A stretch of DNA of 35,036 nucleotides from an uncultured Synergistales bacterium (GTDB taxonomy: Bacteria; Synergistota; Synergistia; Synergistales; Aminobacteriaceae): NCBI GenBank assembly GCA_905233455.1, contig CAJOES010000010.1, positions 1-35,036 on the forward strand. The letters are read 5' to 3'. Position numbers and translations under genes: made by a program. This document shows, one piece after another, positions 1 to 7,127 of this stretch; position 1 is the stretch's first letter, and every line of letters starts with the position of its first letter. The notes under the pieces were generated by a model. The model was not told the DNA's origin, made no database searches, and saw only the letters and a program-made list of their open reading frames with translations.

Positions 1-623
1 ATAATCCGCCTGTTCCAGAAGTTCTGCGTCCGCGCCATAGCTAAGCTTAACGGGTCGCCCTCTGTCCCTGCACTGACCGGATACCTATCTACCTCATCAC
101 ACAATAATATTCTAATAGGTCTCGACGCAAGGCTCGCAGGGCTGTTAGCGCCGCTCATCGTGATATGTCCGCCGGTGTAACGCTTATGTAGTAACGTATT
201 CCCGCTGTCCCTGCTTCTGGGATCTTTGATTTTTCCTTGCAATACTGGTGTGTCTCTTATCATTGGAGCAAGCCTGTCTTTAGAGAACGACATACCCATC
301 TCAAGTGTGGGATCAAGCAACAATATCGGGCTGGGTTCTTGGTCTATGAAGTAGCCTATGACGTTTAACAGAATTTCAGTTTTGCCGATTTGCGCCGCCG
401 TCATCATTACGACTCTTTCAGTCTGGGAATCAGATACAGCATTCATAACTTCCCGCTGATATTCTGCCCGTGAAGTTCTCCATGTACCCGGCTCTGCGCT
501 GGCTTCAGGGGGAATGCGCCGGAACTCGTCCGCCCATTCCGACACCGTCAAATCAGGCGGCGGAAGCCATACACTGCTATTCTCGCATAGAAGCCGCCGC
601 ACTCGTAATTCGTCTTCCGTCAT
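1..623 (-). CDS. Phage terminase large subunit, GpA-like (C-terminus beyond window)
   Basis: This is the ATPase/nuclease motor that packages phage DNA into proheads. The first 207 residues are visible; the gene runs off the left edge, so the nuclease domain cannot be seen. Residues 52-62 (RAEYQREVMNA) and the Walker A-like TAAQIGKTE (75-83) followed by LLLDPT (101-106) and a Walker B RILLCDEVD (171-179) match the lambda GpA type of large terminase. The KDRLAPMIRDTP stretch (115-126) is also typical. It starts at an ATG that lies 47 bases inside the end of the small-subunit gene, so the two are probably translationally coupled. Whether the phage is intact cannot be judged here. Confidence 0.9.
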   Translation of the reverse strand, partial: MTEDELRVRRLLCENSSVWLPPPDLTVSEWADEFRRIPPEASAEPGTWRTSRAEYQREVMNAVSDSQTERVVMMTAAQIGKTEILLNVIGYFIDQEPSPILLLDPTLEMGMSFSKDRLAPMIRDTPVLQGKIKDPRSRDSGNTLLHKRYTGGHITMSGANSPASLASRPIRILLCDEVDRYPVSAGTEGDPLSLAMARTQNFWNRRI

Positions 624-1077
624 AGTCCGCAAGCTCCTTCAAGGCTTCATTTATTGCCGTTTTCAGTTTATTCTGCATCGTCATCAAGTCCTGTCCTACA
701 AGTTCAGGGGCAATTTTTACAGGTATTGCGAGCAACCGTGTTTTAGCGTTTGATACGTTATCTGCCCAAACTTTTATTACTGCTGAGGCTCGGTGCAATT
801 CCCCGCGCTGTTCCGCTAATTCCGTTTCCGCAAGTTCTGCCTGCGCTGTAACGAGGCGGGTACGTGCTGCCGTAAGTCCCTCGCTGTCGAACTGGTTACG
901 CCAGAATGCCTCGACCACATCACCAAGAATGTACTCACCTTCTCCTGCTTTGGGGATTATTCCAGTCTCAACAAGCCTATAGAATGAACGCTCTGGCAGG
1001 TTCAGGAATGAAGCAGCCTCCGGTGCAGTAACCTTTATGCTGCGGAAGTTACGGTTCTGATTCTTCCGTTTTGACAT
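577..1077 (-). CDS. Phage terminase small subunit, Nu1-like
   Basis: This is the DNA-recognition partner of the large terminase. The protein is 166 residues from the chosen ATG. Near the N-terminus (about residues 15-50) a winged helix-turn-helix of the Nu1/excisionase type is visible, with APEAASFLNLPERSFYRLVE followed by a GIIPKAGEGEY wing. A long Ala/Glu/Arg-rich helix then follows, as in Nu1 proteins. A TTG 15 bases upstream would add five residues, but the ATG at 1077 has a GGTGA element at good spacing. It overlaps the upstream gene by 29 bases and the large-subunit gene downstream. The position directly before a GpA-like gene makes the call firm. Confidence 0.85.
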   Translation of the reverse strand: MSKRKNQNRNFRSIKVTAPEAASFLNLPERSFYRLVETGIIPKAGEGEYILGDVVEAFWRNQFDSEGLTAARTRLVTAQAELAETELAEQRGELHRASAVIKVWADNVSNAKTRLLAIPVKIAPELVGQDLMTMQNKLKTAINEALKELADYDGRRITSAAASMRE

Positions 1078-1402
1078 CGGGATCACCGTCAATATGAGCT
1101 AAAAGTTCTTCAACTTCGTTAATGTCTTTTCGCACCTTAGCCTTGTATATCCGTCCAGACGATATTTTTTCCCATTCCCGAACATAACCAAGCATGTAAT
1201 GGAGCATGTTGTACATATCTGGAGCGGCGGCAATAAGGCGTGCATTAGCCCAATCGTGTCCTTCATGCCACTGGACAATATGAGCAATGAGTTGGCCATT
1301 TCCGTAATCGTGTCCGGCCTCATCATCGGCGTGAGCCTGACGTACTGTGTGAAATTTCTCGCCGTAAAATGCTTTCCATTTTCCTGTGGTGAACTTACTC
1401 AA
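1049..1402 (-). CDS. Small phage protein with NARLIAAAPD motif
   Basis: A 117-residue protein of unknown function. The stretch WANARLIAAAPDMYNML (about residues 51-67) is a motif seen in many small tailed-phage proteins found among early and accessory genes. The C-terminus is acidic and helical. The start is a TTG with AAGGAGG six bases upstream, a strong ribosome binding site. It is the first gene of the minus-strand phage block and overlaps the small terminase gene by 29 bases, so the three genes form one transcription unit running out of the window. Confidence 0.65.
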   Translation of the reverse strand: MSKFTTGKWKAFYGEKFHTVRQAHADDEAGHDYGNGQLIAHIVQWHEGHDWANARLIAAAPDMYNMLHYMLGYVREWEKISSGRIYKAKVRKDINEVEELLAHIDGDPDVKTEESEP

Positions 1403-1441
1403 AATAGACCTCCTTGATTTAGGCAGTGAAATAAAAGCGTT

Positions 1442-1627
1442 TTGGCAGAGAATGAAAACAAACTTGATGAACAGCAGGGTGTTGCTATAGTGGGCGGCAA
1501 TAGAGGCGGAGAATATACCACCTCGCTATTAATGTGTAGCTGTCCTGATTTTGCCAAAAGACACAAGCCATGCAAGCATATGTATTTTCTTGCACATCGT
1601 TTAGGTGTATTTAACCCATATTTTTAG
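1442..1627 (+). CDS. Short SWIM-type zinc-finger peptide
   Basis: A 61-residue reading frame starting at TTG. It contains CSCPDFAKRHKPCKH, a CxC-x9-CxH pattern that is the SWIM zinc-binding signature, followed by a short helix (MYFLAHRLG) as in SWIM domains. SWIM domains bind DNA or proteins and usually sit inside larger proteins such as helicases and transposases. Only the finger is present here, with about 30 residues before it. The frame is closed by a stop 15 bases upstream, and no clear ribosome binding site precedes the TTG. It may be a genuine small accessory protein or a remnant of a longer gene. Confidence 0.45.
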   Translation: MAENENKLDEQQGVAIVGGNRGGEYTTSLLMCSCPDFAKRHKPCKHMYFLAHRLGVFNPYF

Positions 1628-1643
1628 CAAGGACGTGATTATT

Positions 1644-2240
1644 ATGAGATTGAGCAAATTATTGAAATCTTTATCCGCAACATCATTAGCTCTTATGTTT
1701 GTTGTGTCGTCAGCTCCAGCAGATGCTCATCCGGGTAGATTAGACGCTAACGGTGGTCATTACAACCGAAAGACAGGAGAATATCACTATCATAGGAGTC
1801 CTTCATCCGGTAGCACGACTAGAACGACCGCAAGAAAATCAACACCAGCAAAGAAAACGGTCACCTCAACGAGAAATACTACTCCGGCAAGCGTAAAACC
1901 TGGCGATCCTCAGACCGCTTCAAGCAATGCAAATAAAAAGCTGAAGGATAATCATTTTTTCCTTGAAGATGAGATAAACAGGGCGTATCAGGAAGAGCAA
2001 GCCTCTGATTTAAGGCTAACCGATGAACAGCGGAAAGCCATCATAGAGGAATACAACAGTGCGAAAGCAACAAACACGAAAAGATCAGAGGGTTTCGGTT
2101 CAACGATACGAGACACGCTAGAAAAGTCATACTATCAGGCTGGGGTTCTGCGGAATATGATGCTGAAGGCTTGCCGGGAAATTGCTAAAAAGTATGGTAT
2201 TCAGCCCGGAGATGTCTACGCCATAGCCAACGCACAGTGA
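1644..2240 (+). CDS. Secreted YHYH-motif protein
   Basis: A 198-residue exported protein of unknown function. Residues 1-27 form a signal peptide (MRLSKLLKSL, then a hydrophobic core ending SAPADA) with probable cleavage before HPG. Directly after it come LDANGGHYNRKTGEYHYH, the YHYH pattern with a His-rich possible metal site, then a Ser/Thr/Pro-rich linker (about 50-100) and a charged helical C-terminal half. The chosen ATG has AAGGA upstream and gives a proper signal peptide; an in-frame start 39 bases earlier would spoil it. It lies between the phage edge and a toxin-antitoxin pair, so it is probably accessory cargo. Confidence 0.65.
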   Translation: MRLSKLLKSLSATSLALMFVVSSAPADAHPGRLDANGGHYNRKTGEYHYHRSPSSGSTTRTTARKSTPAKKTVTSTRNTTPASVKPGDPQTASSNANKKLKDNHFFLEDEINRAYQEEQASDLRLTDEQRKAIIEEYNSAKATNTKRSEGFGSTIRDTLEKSYYQAGVLRNMMLKACREIAKKYGIQPGDVYAIANAQ

Positions 2241-2242
2241 AA

Positions 2243-2592
2243 ATGGGGAAAGATGAGCGAATCCAAAAGATACTGGACAGCTGGCGCGGTTCTCAAAGGC
2301 TGAAAGAGGATACATGGCAGAATGTGCGTAATGTGCTGGATTTTTACGGCTTCACATATGAAAGAAAATCGGATTGGGTATGTCTCACCCTGAATTTGCG
2401 GAGCTTGCTAAAAATCCACGTTCGAAAGAATTTTTACGTACCTATAAACTGGGAATGAGGGGTGAATTTTCTTTAGCAGTAACTCATGGCGCAAACCGGA
2501 AGTCCGGAATGGTTATCAGGTGCTACTTGAATGACATTTTGAAATATATCGAGTTGCTAGAGTTTCTGCGAATGAGAAAAGGGCGGCAATGA
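2243..2592 (+). pseudogene. HicA-like toxin, frame-broken
   Basis: Two overlapping frames together read like one HicA-type mRNA-cleaving toxin. The first frame (from 2243, or a GTG at 2237) encodes VRNVLDFYGFTYERKSDW and then drifts into unlikely sequence ending at 2458. The second frame, open from 2362, continues SHPEFAELAKNPRSKEF and a VTHGANRKSGMVIRCYL segment, with the strand-helix order and conserved His expected of HicA. The switch falls near 2374-2385. The second frame ends in an ATGA overlap with the HicB gene, as in coupled toxin-antitoxin operons. I infer a frameshift mutation or a sequence error; two separate small genes is the alternative. The HicA assignment rests on pattern and context only. 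Confidence 0.5.
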
Positions 2593-2885
2593 AAGATTTA
2601 GATTATTACATGTCCCTGCCTTATGAAATTAAGGTTCAGGAATTAACGGAAGATGACGGCGGGGGAATTATGCTGTCGATCCCGCTTTTAGGCGAGGCGG
2701 CTGTGCGCGGTCATGGTGATACGTACCCTGAAGCTAGGGCGAGGCTTGAAGCTATCAAGAGGGATTTGCTGGAGATATGGCTTCAAGAAGGCTGCGAAAT
2801 CCCTGAACCACCTACCGAAAGCGGACAAAACTGGCTCGCTGATGCAAATGTGTATATCCGGGAGCTTGGCCTTGTTGAGGCATAA
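2589..2885 (+). CDS. hicB: HicB-family antitoxin
   Basis: A 98-residue protein with the HicB fold pattern. An N-terminal strand (YEIKVQEL) is followed by a strand with DDGGGIMLSIPLLG, a GHGDTYPEARARLEAIKRDL helix and a short C-terminal tail. HicB proteins neutralise the mRNA-cleaving toxin HicA, and the family often represses its own operon through an added DNA-binding domain. No clear helix-turn-helix or ribbon-helix-helix is visible here, so this is the short form. Its ATG overlaps the stop of the preceding toxin-like frame (ATGA). With the toxin frame broken, the antitoxin may be an orphan. Confidence 0.75.
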   Translation: MKDLDYYMSLPYEIKVQELTEDDGGGIMLSIPLLGEAAVRGHGDTYPEARARLEAIKRDLLEIWLQEGCEIPEPPTESGQNWLADANVYIRELGLVEA

Positions 2886-2887
2886 TA

Positions 2888-2918
2888 AAATACGCAGGGA
2901 ATATCTCTCTGCGTATTT
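2888..2918 (+). terminator. Hairpin after hicB, possible terminator
   Basis: A perfect 10-bp inverted repeat, AAATACGCAG at 2888-2897 and CTGCGTATTT at 2909-2918, lies 3 bases after the hicB stop. The loop is 11 bases. The T-run is short, so termination strength is uncertain; the arms would also work on the other strand. Confidence 0.5.
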
Positions 2919-2998
2919 ATCAAGCGATAACGCTGACAGCAAAGACACCACCAGCGAAATTAATGCTTATTATAAACTGATAGTTAATGAATAGCTAT

Positions 2999-3048
2999 AT
3001 AGTTTGGCTAGGCCGTATAAAGAACCGTAGAAAGATCAAACTATTTTT
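2999..3048 (+). terminator. Weak terminator-like inverted repeat
   Basis: ATAGTTTG at 2999-3006 is complementary to CAAACTAT at 3037-3044, which runs straight into TTTTTATTATT. The 30-base loop contains a GGCTAGGCC palindrome. It could be a second terminator that isolates the accessory block from rpmG. The interval 2886-3162 holds no convincing gene. Confidence 0.3.
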
Positions 3049-3089
3049 ATTATTCAAATCCTCAAACATTCAATCAGCAATAAAAATTT

Positions 3090-3117
3090 TTGTGTAATAA
3101 TTGTGCTGTGCTAAAAT
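3090..3117 (+). promoter_or_regulatory. Putative promoter of rpmG
   Basis: TTGTGT at 3090-3095 and TAAAAT at 3112-3117 are separated by 16 bases. A leader of about 40 bases and an AGAAAGGAA ribosome binding site precede the rpmG start. The region upstream is AT-rich. Confidence 0.45.
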
Positions 3118-3162
3118 ACATTCTGCATTAATTCAGGAAACCAGAAAGGAAACAAAATCATT

Positions 3163-3312
3163 ATGGCAGACATAATCGGACTTACCTGCACCCAGTGCAA
3201 GAGACGCAACTACACAACCACCATCAATAAGAAAAAGCAGAGCAAGAAACTTGAAGTAAAGAAATACTGCAAGTGGTGCAATGCTTCAGTTCTGCATAAA
3301 GAATCAAAGTAG
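3163..3312 (+). CDS. rpmG: 50S ribosomal protein L33
   Basis: A 49-residue basic protein of the large ribosomal subunit. It begins MADIIGLTCTQCKRRNYTT and ends KKYCKWCNASVLHKESK. Two Cys-x-x-Cys pairs (CTQC near residues 9-12 and CKWC near 36-39) form the zinc ribbon of the zinc-binding (C+) L33 form. The length is normal for the family. The start ATG has AGAAAGGAA upstream. It opens the conserved rpmG-tRNA-Trp-secE-nusG-rplKAJL order. Confidence 0.95.
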   Translation: MADIIGLTCTQCKRRNYTTTINKKKQSKKLEVKKYCKWCNASVLHKESK

Positions 3313-3316
3313 CAAG

Positions 3317-3345
3317 TTGCTAAAACAAGAAGCCTGTTGTAGAAT
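3317..3345 (+). promoter_or_regulatory. Putative promoter of tRNA-Trp/secE/nusG
   Basis: TTGCTA at 3317-3322 and TAGAAT at 3340-3345 are separated by 17 bases and end 21 bases before the tRNA. This could give a transcript carrying the tRNA and the secE-nusG operon. Read-through from rpmG is also possible, as no terminator separates them. Confidence 0.4.
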
Positions 3346-3366
3346 TTAGCCTGTTAATTTTCACGC

Positions 3367-3442
3367 AGGTCCGTGGCTCAATTGGCAGAGCACTGGTCTC
3401 CAAAACCGGGGGCTGCAGGTTCGAGTCCTGCCGGGCCTGCCA
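3367..3442 (+). tRNA. trnW: tRNA-Trp (anticodon CCA)
   Basis: A complete 76-base cloverleaf. The acceptor arms AGGTCCG (3367-3373) and CGGGCCT (3432-3438) pair, followed by discriminator G and an encoded CCA end (3440-3442). The anticodon stem CTGGT/ACCGG encloses the loop CTCCAAA, giving anticodon CCA at 3400-3402. The T arm contains GGTTCGAGTCC. A tRNA-Trp before secE is a widespread arrangement. Confidence 0.97.
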
Positions 3443-3471
3443 TTTTTATTGAGGATAAGACAAAAATCAAA

Positions 3472-3687
3472 ATGGCAAAGACAACCGCAGAGAAACCAAC
3501 AAAACTTACAGCAATAAAAACATTCATACGTGAAGCAAGAGCCGAACTCAGAAAAGTTACTTGGCCGACGCGCAGGCAAATATGGTACTGGACGCTTGTT
3601 GTTATAGTGTTCACTCTTTGCGTGTCGCTGTATCTTGGGCTTATTGATTTTCTTCTTGCGTGGCTTTTCCGCACGTTATTAGGTTAA
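3472..3687 (+). CDS. secE: Preprotein translocase subunit SecE
   Basis: A 71-residue single-span SecE, the subunit that clamps the SecY channel in the inner membrane. It has a short basic N-terminus, then the conserved amphipathic segment FIREARAELRKVTWPTRRQI (about 17-36) and one membrane span (WYWTLVVIVFTLCVSLYLGL). The KVTWPTR motif is the SecE signature. The frame is open back through the tRNA, but the ATG at 3472, thirty bases after the tRNA, is the only sensible start. GAGGA lies about 16 bases upstream, a rather distant ribosome binding site. nusG follows after 10 bases. Confidence 0.95.
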   Translation: MAKTTAEKPTKLTAIKTFIREARAELRKVTWPTRRQIWYWTLVVIVFTLCVSLYLGLIDFLLAWLFRTLLG

Positions 3688-3697
3688 AGGATAAATC

Positions 3698-4234
3698 ATG
3701 CCGGGAGATCGCCGCTGGTACGTTGTACAGACGTATGCAAGCTATGAAAAACGGGTGGAGGCAGACCTTCGCCAGCGTATAGAAGCCATGAACATGAAGG
3801 ATAAGATCTTCAATGTTCTGATACCGACAGAGACAACGCTTGTAGTGAAGGACGGAAAGAGCAAGCCTGTTACGCGCAAACTGTATCCGAGCTATGTGCT
3901 TGTTGAGATGATTCTTGATGAGCAGTCATGGTACGCTGTTAGGCACACGCCCGGGGTAACAGGTTTCATCGGTGCAGGAACTCACCCGATACCGTTATCA
4001 CAGGAGGAAGTCAACCGGATAATGTCCGGCATGAAGAGCGACAATGATAATCCCAAAGTCGAAATAGACCTTAAACCCGGCGATACTGTAAGGGTTATTG
4101 CTGAAGGTGAAATGAAGGGATTTACCGGCCCTGTTGTTGAGGTGAACGCAAAGAAAAGGCGCGTGAAGTTCAAGAGTGATGTACTCGGCGGGGCAGTATT
4201 AGAGACTGATTATAAGGCCTTAGAAAAAATCTAG
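3698..4234 (+). CDS. nusG: Transcription termination/antitermination factor NusG
   Basis: NusG binds the RNA polymerase clamp, raises processivity and couples transcription to translation or Rho. The protein is 178 residues. The N-terminal NGN domain begins [20 protein letters not shown] and contains [11 protein letters not shown] and [14 protein letters not shown]-terminal KOW domain follows from about residue 125 ([20 protein letters not shown]). The length matches the family. The start ATG has AAAGGA at good spacing and lies 10 bases after secE, so the two are co-transcribed. Confidence 0.97.
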   Translation: MPGDRRWYVVQTYASYEKRVEADLRQRIEAMNMKDKIFNVLIPTETTLVVKDGKSKPVTRKLYPSYVLVEMILDEQSWYAVRHTPGVTGFIGAGTHPIPLSQEEVNRIMSGMKSDNDNPKVEIDLKPGDTVRVIAEGEMKGFTGPVVEVNAKKRRVKFKSDVLGGAVLETDYKALEKI

Positions 4235-4269
4235 GGCTTTATCATAAAAAGAAAGGAAAAATTTTTATC

Positions 4270-4695
4270 ATGGCTAAAAAAGTAGTAGGGCAGATAAAAC
4301 TGCAATTACCTGCAGGAAAAGCGACACCCGCACCTCCTGTAGGGCCTGCACTGGGACAGCACGGCGTTAACATCATGGAGTTCTGCAAGCAGTTCAACGC
4401 TAAGACTTCAGATCAGGCAGGATTAATCATTCCGGCAGTAATCACGGTATATGCTGACAGGAGCTTTACATTTGAGCTGAAGACTCCTCCTGCGGCAGTA
4501 CTGCTGAAGAAGGCCGCCGGTATAGAGTCAGGTTCAGGAGTCCCCAACAAGACCAAAGTCGGCAAATTAGCCCGTGCAAAGGTCAGGGAGATAGCGGAAC
4601 TCAAGATGAAAGACCTCAATGCGAACGATGTAGATGCCGCTATGAGAATGATAGAGGGCACAGCGCGTTCTATGGGGCTCGACATAGTGGACTAA
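4270..4695 (+). CDS. rplK: 50S ribosomal protein L11
   Basis: L11 binds 23S rRNA at the GTPase-associated centre. The 141 residues match the usual length. The N-terminal domain has [20 protein letters not shown] and [16 protein letters not shown], and the C-terminal rRNA-binding domain has a [20 protein letters not shown] stretch and ends [12 protein letters not shown]. An AAAGGAAA ribosome binding site lies upstream, separated from the ATG by an A/T-rich spacer. It is the first gene of the L11-L1 pair. Confidence 0.98.
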   Translation: MAKKVVGQIKLQLPAGKATPAPPVGPALGQHGVNIMEFCKQFNAKTSDQAGLIIPAVITVYADRSFTFELKTPPAAVLLKKAAGIESGSGVPNKTKVGKLARAKVREIAELKMKDLNANDVDAAMRMIEGTARSMGLDIVD

Positions 4696-4751
4696 CCCAC
4701 ACGAAAAGCGGAAGAGTTTTAGACACTCGCAATGACCGCAGGAGGTACAGA

Positions 4752-5456
4752 ATGAAGAGAAGCAAAAGATACAGGGAAGCTGCCGCCAAGATCGAAACCG
4801 GAAAACTTTACGGGCTTCGTGAGGCTGTAGAGCTGTTCAAGGGCATTGCAACGGCCAAGTTCAACGAGAGCATAGAAGTGCATGTGCGTTTAGGGATTGA
4901 CCCCAGACACGCAGACCAGCAGGTCAGAAGCACGGTATCACTGCCTCACGGGACAGGCGTAACGAAAAAGGTGCTCGTCATCACACAGGGCGAGAAGATC
5001 AAAGAGGCTCAGGACGCAGGAGCAGATATAGTCGGCGGAGAAGAGATCGTAGCTCAGATTCAGGGCGGATTCATGGACTTTGATGCAGTTATCGCAACCC
5101 CGGATATGATGAAGTCTGTCGGCCGTCTCGGCAAAGTCTTAGGGCCAAGAGGACTCATGCCCAGCGCAAAAACAGGTACGGTAACGTTTGAGCTTGCCAG
5201 CGCAGTGAAGGAGATCAAGGCAGGCCGTGTTGAGTTCCGTGCAGACAAGGCAGGAATCACGCACAATGCGGCAGGAAGAAAAGATTTCAGCGTCGATGAC
5301 CTTTATGACAACGTGAAGGCATTATTGCAGGCGATATACAGGGCTCGTCCGGCATCAGTGAAAGGGACGTATGTTCGCAGTATTGCAATAGCTCCTACGA
5401 TGGGGCCGGGAATCGCTGTAGATCCTGCAGCTGCCCAGAAAGAATTAGCACTGTAA
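4752..5456 (+). CDS. rplA: 50S ribosomal protein L1
   Basis: L1 forms the mobile L1 stalk of the large subunit and, in many bacteria, represses the L11-L1 mRNA. The 234-residue length is typical. Recognisable segments include a [14 protein letters not shown] start, [16 protein letters not shown], a [20 protein letters not shown] block and [21 protein letters not shown] lies 6 bases before the ATG. It follows rplK by 56 bases. A possible L1-binding site in the leader was not resolved by eye. Confidence 0.98.
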   Translation: MKRSKRYREAAAKIETGKLYGLREAVELFKGIATAKFNESIEVHVRLGIDPRHADQQVRSTVSLPHGTGVTKKVLVITQGEKIKEAQDAGADIVGGEEIVAQIQGGFMDFDAVIATPDMMKSVGRLGKVLGPRGLMPSAKTGTVTFELASAVKEIKAGRVEFRADKAGITHNAAGRKDFSVDDLYDNVKALLQAIYRARPASVKGTYVRSIAIAPTMGPGIAVDPAAAQKELAL

Positions 5457-5474
5457 AAATTTTTCGCATATAAT
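5445..5474 (+). promoter_or_regulatory. Putative promoter of rplJL
   Basis: TTAGCA at 5445-5450 and TATAAT at 5469-5474 are 18 bases apart, overlapping the end of rplA. A transcript from here would begin just before the L10 leader. A second TATAAT at 5548-5553 lies inside the leader without a matching upstream element. Confidence 0.35.
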
Positions 5475-5479
5475 AATTA

Positions 5480-5600
5480 TCAGTTCCAAAGACAGCAGGG
5501 GCATTAATGCTTAAATATCCTGCTCAGGAGAGAGATTGAAGAGAGTGTATAATAAGCTCCTCCTGATGTGGAAATGTCGGGAGGAGTTTTTGCTGATATT
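5480..5600 (+). ncRNA. Ribosomal protein L10 leader
   Basis: The untranslated region before rplJ has the arrangement of the L10 leader: a CCAAAGACAGCAGGGGC segment, AATATCCTGCTCAGGAGAGAG, and then a strong hairpin before the rplJ ribosome binding site. In known cases the L10-(L12)4 complex binds this RNA to repress rplJL. The left arm of the last hairpin (CTCCTCC) is also complementary to part of the AAAGGAGGTG ribosome binding site at 5601-5610. The limits are approximate. Confidence 0.75.
5557..5591 (+). terminator. Attenuator hairpin in L10 leader
   Basis: CTCCTCC (5557-5563) pairs with GGAGGAG (5580-5586) around a 16-base loop and is followed at once by TTTTT. This is a rho-independent terminator shape inside the L10 leader, suggesting control by premature termination as well as by translation. 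Confidence 0.6.
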
Positions 5601-5621
5601 AAAGGAGGTGAAAAAGAAAAC

Positions 5622-6161
5622 ATGCCGGCAAAAATAAAATATGATTTAGTTGCAGGACTGCGGGAAAAGCTGGAGAAATCCAAAGCTGTATTTGTTGGTG
5701 AGTATCGCGGAATGACCGTTGCACAGAGCACAGATTTGCGCAAGAAGGTACGCGAGGCTGGCGGAGAGCTTAAAGTAGCGAAGAATACCCTTTTTGCTAT
5801 CGCCATGAAGGAAGCAGGGCTGTCCGCGCTCCCGGAGGACATGATGAAAGGGCCGAACATCTATGCGTTATGCTATGATGACCCCGTAAGCGTGGCTAAA
5901 GTCCTCAAGGAATATGCTAATGACAGGACACAGAAAGCGTTTATCCTCAAGGGCGGATTGCTCGAATCCCAGCAGTTAGATCTGAATCAGCTCATGGCTC
6001 TTGCGGAACTTCCCTCAAAGGAAGTCATGCGGGGTCAGGTCGTCAGGACAATCGCCGCTCCCATTTCGGGACTGGTCAACGTTCTGGCCGGAACAATGCG
6101 CAATTTCGTTACCTGCCTTGCCCAAATACGGGACAAGAAAGAAGAAGGCAGTGCGGCGTAA
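5622..6161 (+). CDS. rplJ: 50S ribosomal protein L10
   Basis: L10 is the base of the L7/L12 stalk and the autogenous regulator of rplJL. The product is 179 residues. The N-terminal rRNA-binding domain has KSKAVFVGEYRGMTVAQ, LRKKVREAGGELKVAKNTL and the later VLAGTMRNFVTCLAQI helix. The C-terminal helix that carries the L12 dimers ends in KKEEGS. The ATG at 5622 has AAAGGAGGTG upstream; an in-frame start 54 bases earlier would lie inside the leader hairpin and is rejected. Confidence 0.97.
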   Translation: MPAKIKYDLVAGLREKLEKSKAVFVGEYRGMTVAQSTDLRKKVREAGGELKVAKNTLFAIAMKEAGLSALPEDMMKGPNIYALCYDDPVSVAKVLKEYANDRTQKAFILKGGLLESQQLDLNQLMALAELPSKEVMRGQVVRTIAAPISGLVNVLAGTMRNFVTCLAQIRDKKEEGSAA

Positions 6162-6197
6162 AATTATTTATATTATTTATTCGGAGGTATTTTTATT

Positions 6198-6575
6198 ATG
6201 ACAAAAGAAGAAATCATCAGTGCTATTGAAACAATGTCAGTCCTTGAGCTTTCGGAACTCGTAAAGGCTCTTGAGGATAAGTTCGGCGTATCGGCTTCTG
6301 CTGCTCCTGTTATGATGGCGGCTATGCCCGGTGCGGCTGCGGCGGCTGCTCCTGCTGAGGAGAAGACTGAATTTGACGTAGTCTACAAAGGGCCCGGCGC
6401 AAACAAGATCGCGGTAATCAAGGCAGTACGTGAGATCACATCACTTGGCCTTAAGGAAGCAAAAGAACTCGTAGACAACCCGCCCAAGAACGTGAAGGAA
6501 GGCGTTTCAAAGGAAGAGGCTGAGGAGATCAAGAAGAAGCTCGCTGAGGCCGGAGCTGACGTAGAAGTTAAGTAG
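6198..6575 (+). CDS. rplL: 50S ribosomal protein L7/L12
   Basis: L7/L12 forms the stalk that recruits translation GTPases. The 125-residue protein has the N-terminal dimerisation helices ([20 protein letters not shown]), an Ala/Pro-rich hinge (about 40-55) and the C-terminal domain with [20 protein letters not shown] and [25 protein letters not shown] with an A/T-rich spacer precedes the ATG. It closes the operon; a strong terminator follows at 6593. Confidence 0.98.
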   Translation: MTKEEIISAIETMSVLELSELVKALEDKFGVSASAAPVMMAAMPGAAAAAAPAEEKTEFDVVYKGPGANKIAVIKAVREITSLGLKEAKELVDNPPKNVKEGVSKEEAEEIKKKLAEAGADVEVK

Positions 6576-6592
6576 TTTTTTGTGATTACAAC

Positions 6593-6624
6593 AGAGGCTC
6601 GGTATATATCAGGGCCTCTTTTTG
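6593..6624 (+). terminator. Terminator of rplJL operon
   Basis: AGAGGC (6593-6598) pairs with GCCTCT (6614-6619), followed by a T-run. It lies 18 bases after the rplL stop. Confidence 0.75.
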
Positions 6625-6649
6625 TTATATACAGGAGGCAAATATCAAA

Positions 6650-7009
6650 ATGAGTACCCCCAGCAAGAAACATATAATAATCGGTATCGTTTGCGCGATA
6701 TTACTGCTCAATATCATGTGGACGGTCATGCAGAACAAATTCACCCCAAAACTTGATGAAGTTAAAGCGGACATGAAGTCGGGGATTACTGCCATTGAAC
6801 AGAGAGTTACGAAGCTGGAGCAGGGAGGACTTCCTGATGTTGCAGAGCTGAAAGAGGACTTTGCGGCATTGAGGGCAGTATCGGACAAGTTTGCGGAGAG
6901 ACTCGCTCAGGCTGTGAAGGCAGAAGAAGAACAGCTTGCTTACCTTGAGGCACAGGTTGAGGCACAGAAAGCCCGTGTTGAGGCATTAAAGAAGCTGGCA
7001 GGAGAATAA
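6650..7009 (+). CDS. Membrane-anchored coiled-coil protein, unknown function
   Basis: A 119-residue protein that I do not recognise. One membrane span lies at residues 9-27 (IIIGIVCAILLLNIMWTVM). The rest, about 33-115, is a highly charged heptad-like coiled coil ending VEAQKARVEALKKLAGE. The N-terminus is probably cytoplasmic and the coil periplasmic. A good ribosome binding site (AGGAGG) precedes the ATG. It sits between two terminators, after the ribosomal operon and before the surface-protein gene; a start from a promoter hidden in the 6593-6650 region or read-through must drive it. Confidence 0.7.
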   Translation: MSTPSKKHIIIGIVCAILLLNIMWTVMQNKFTPKLDEVKADMKSGITAIEQRVTKLEQGGLPDVAELKEDFAALRAVSDKFAERLAQAVKAEEEQLAYLEAQVEAQKARVEALKKLAGE

Positions 7010-7057
7010 GCACACCAACATAAACGCATCATAACACCTCCATATACACACAAAGAG

Positions 7058-7083
7058 ACCCCGACATTATATCGGGGTTTTTT
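7058..7083 (+). terminator. Rho-independent terminator
   Basis: ACCCCGA (7058-7064) pairs with TCGGGGT (7072-7078) around a 7-base loop, followed by six T (7078-7083). It ends the 6650 gene and separates it from the promoter at 7128. Confidence 0.9.
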
Positions 7084-7127
7084 CGTCATCTTCAATTTAT
7101 TCTGCGGAAATATTTATTGATTCAGTC

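Noticed and set aside
2362-2390. Programmed -1 frameshift joining the HicA-like frames
   Set aside because: No slippery heptamer in the right phase and no clear downstream hairpin were found, so mutation or sequence error is more likely.
3367-3442. tRNA-Trp as the attachment site of the neighbouring phage
   Set aside because: Phages usually join at the 3' end of a tRNA, which here faces away from the phage genes, and no second copy of the tRNA end is seen on the phage side.
3373-3474. Longer SecE starting inside the tRNA gene
   Set aside because: The added residues are translated tRNA sequence; the ATG at 3472 gives the normal SecE length.
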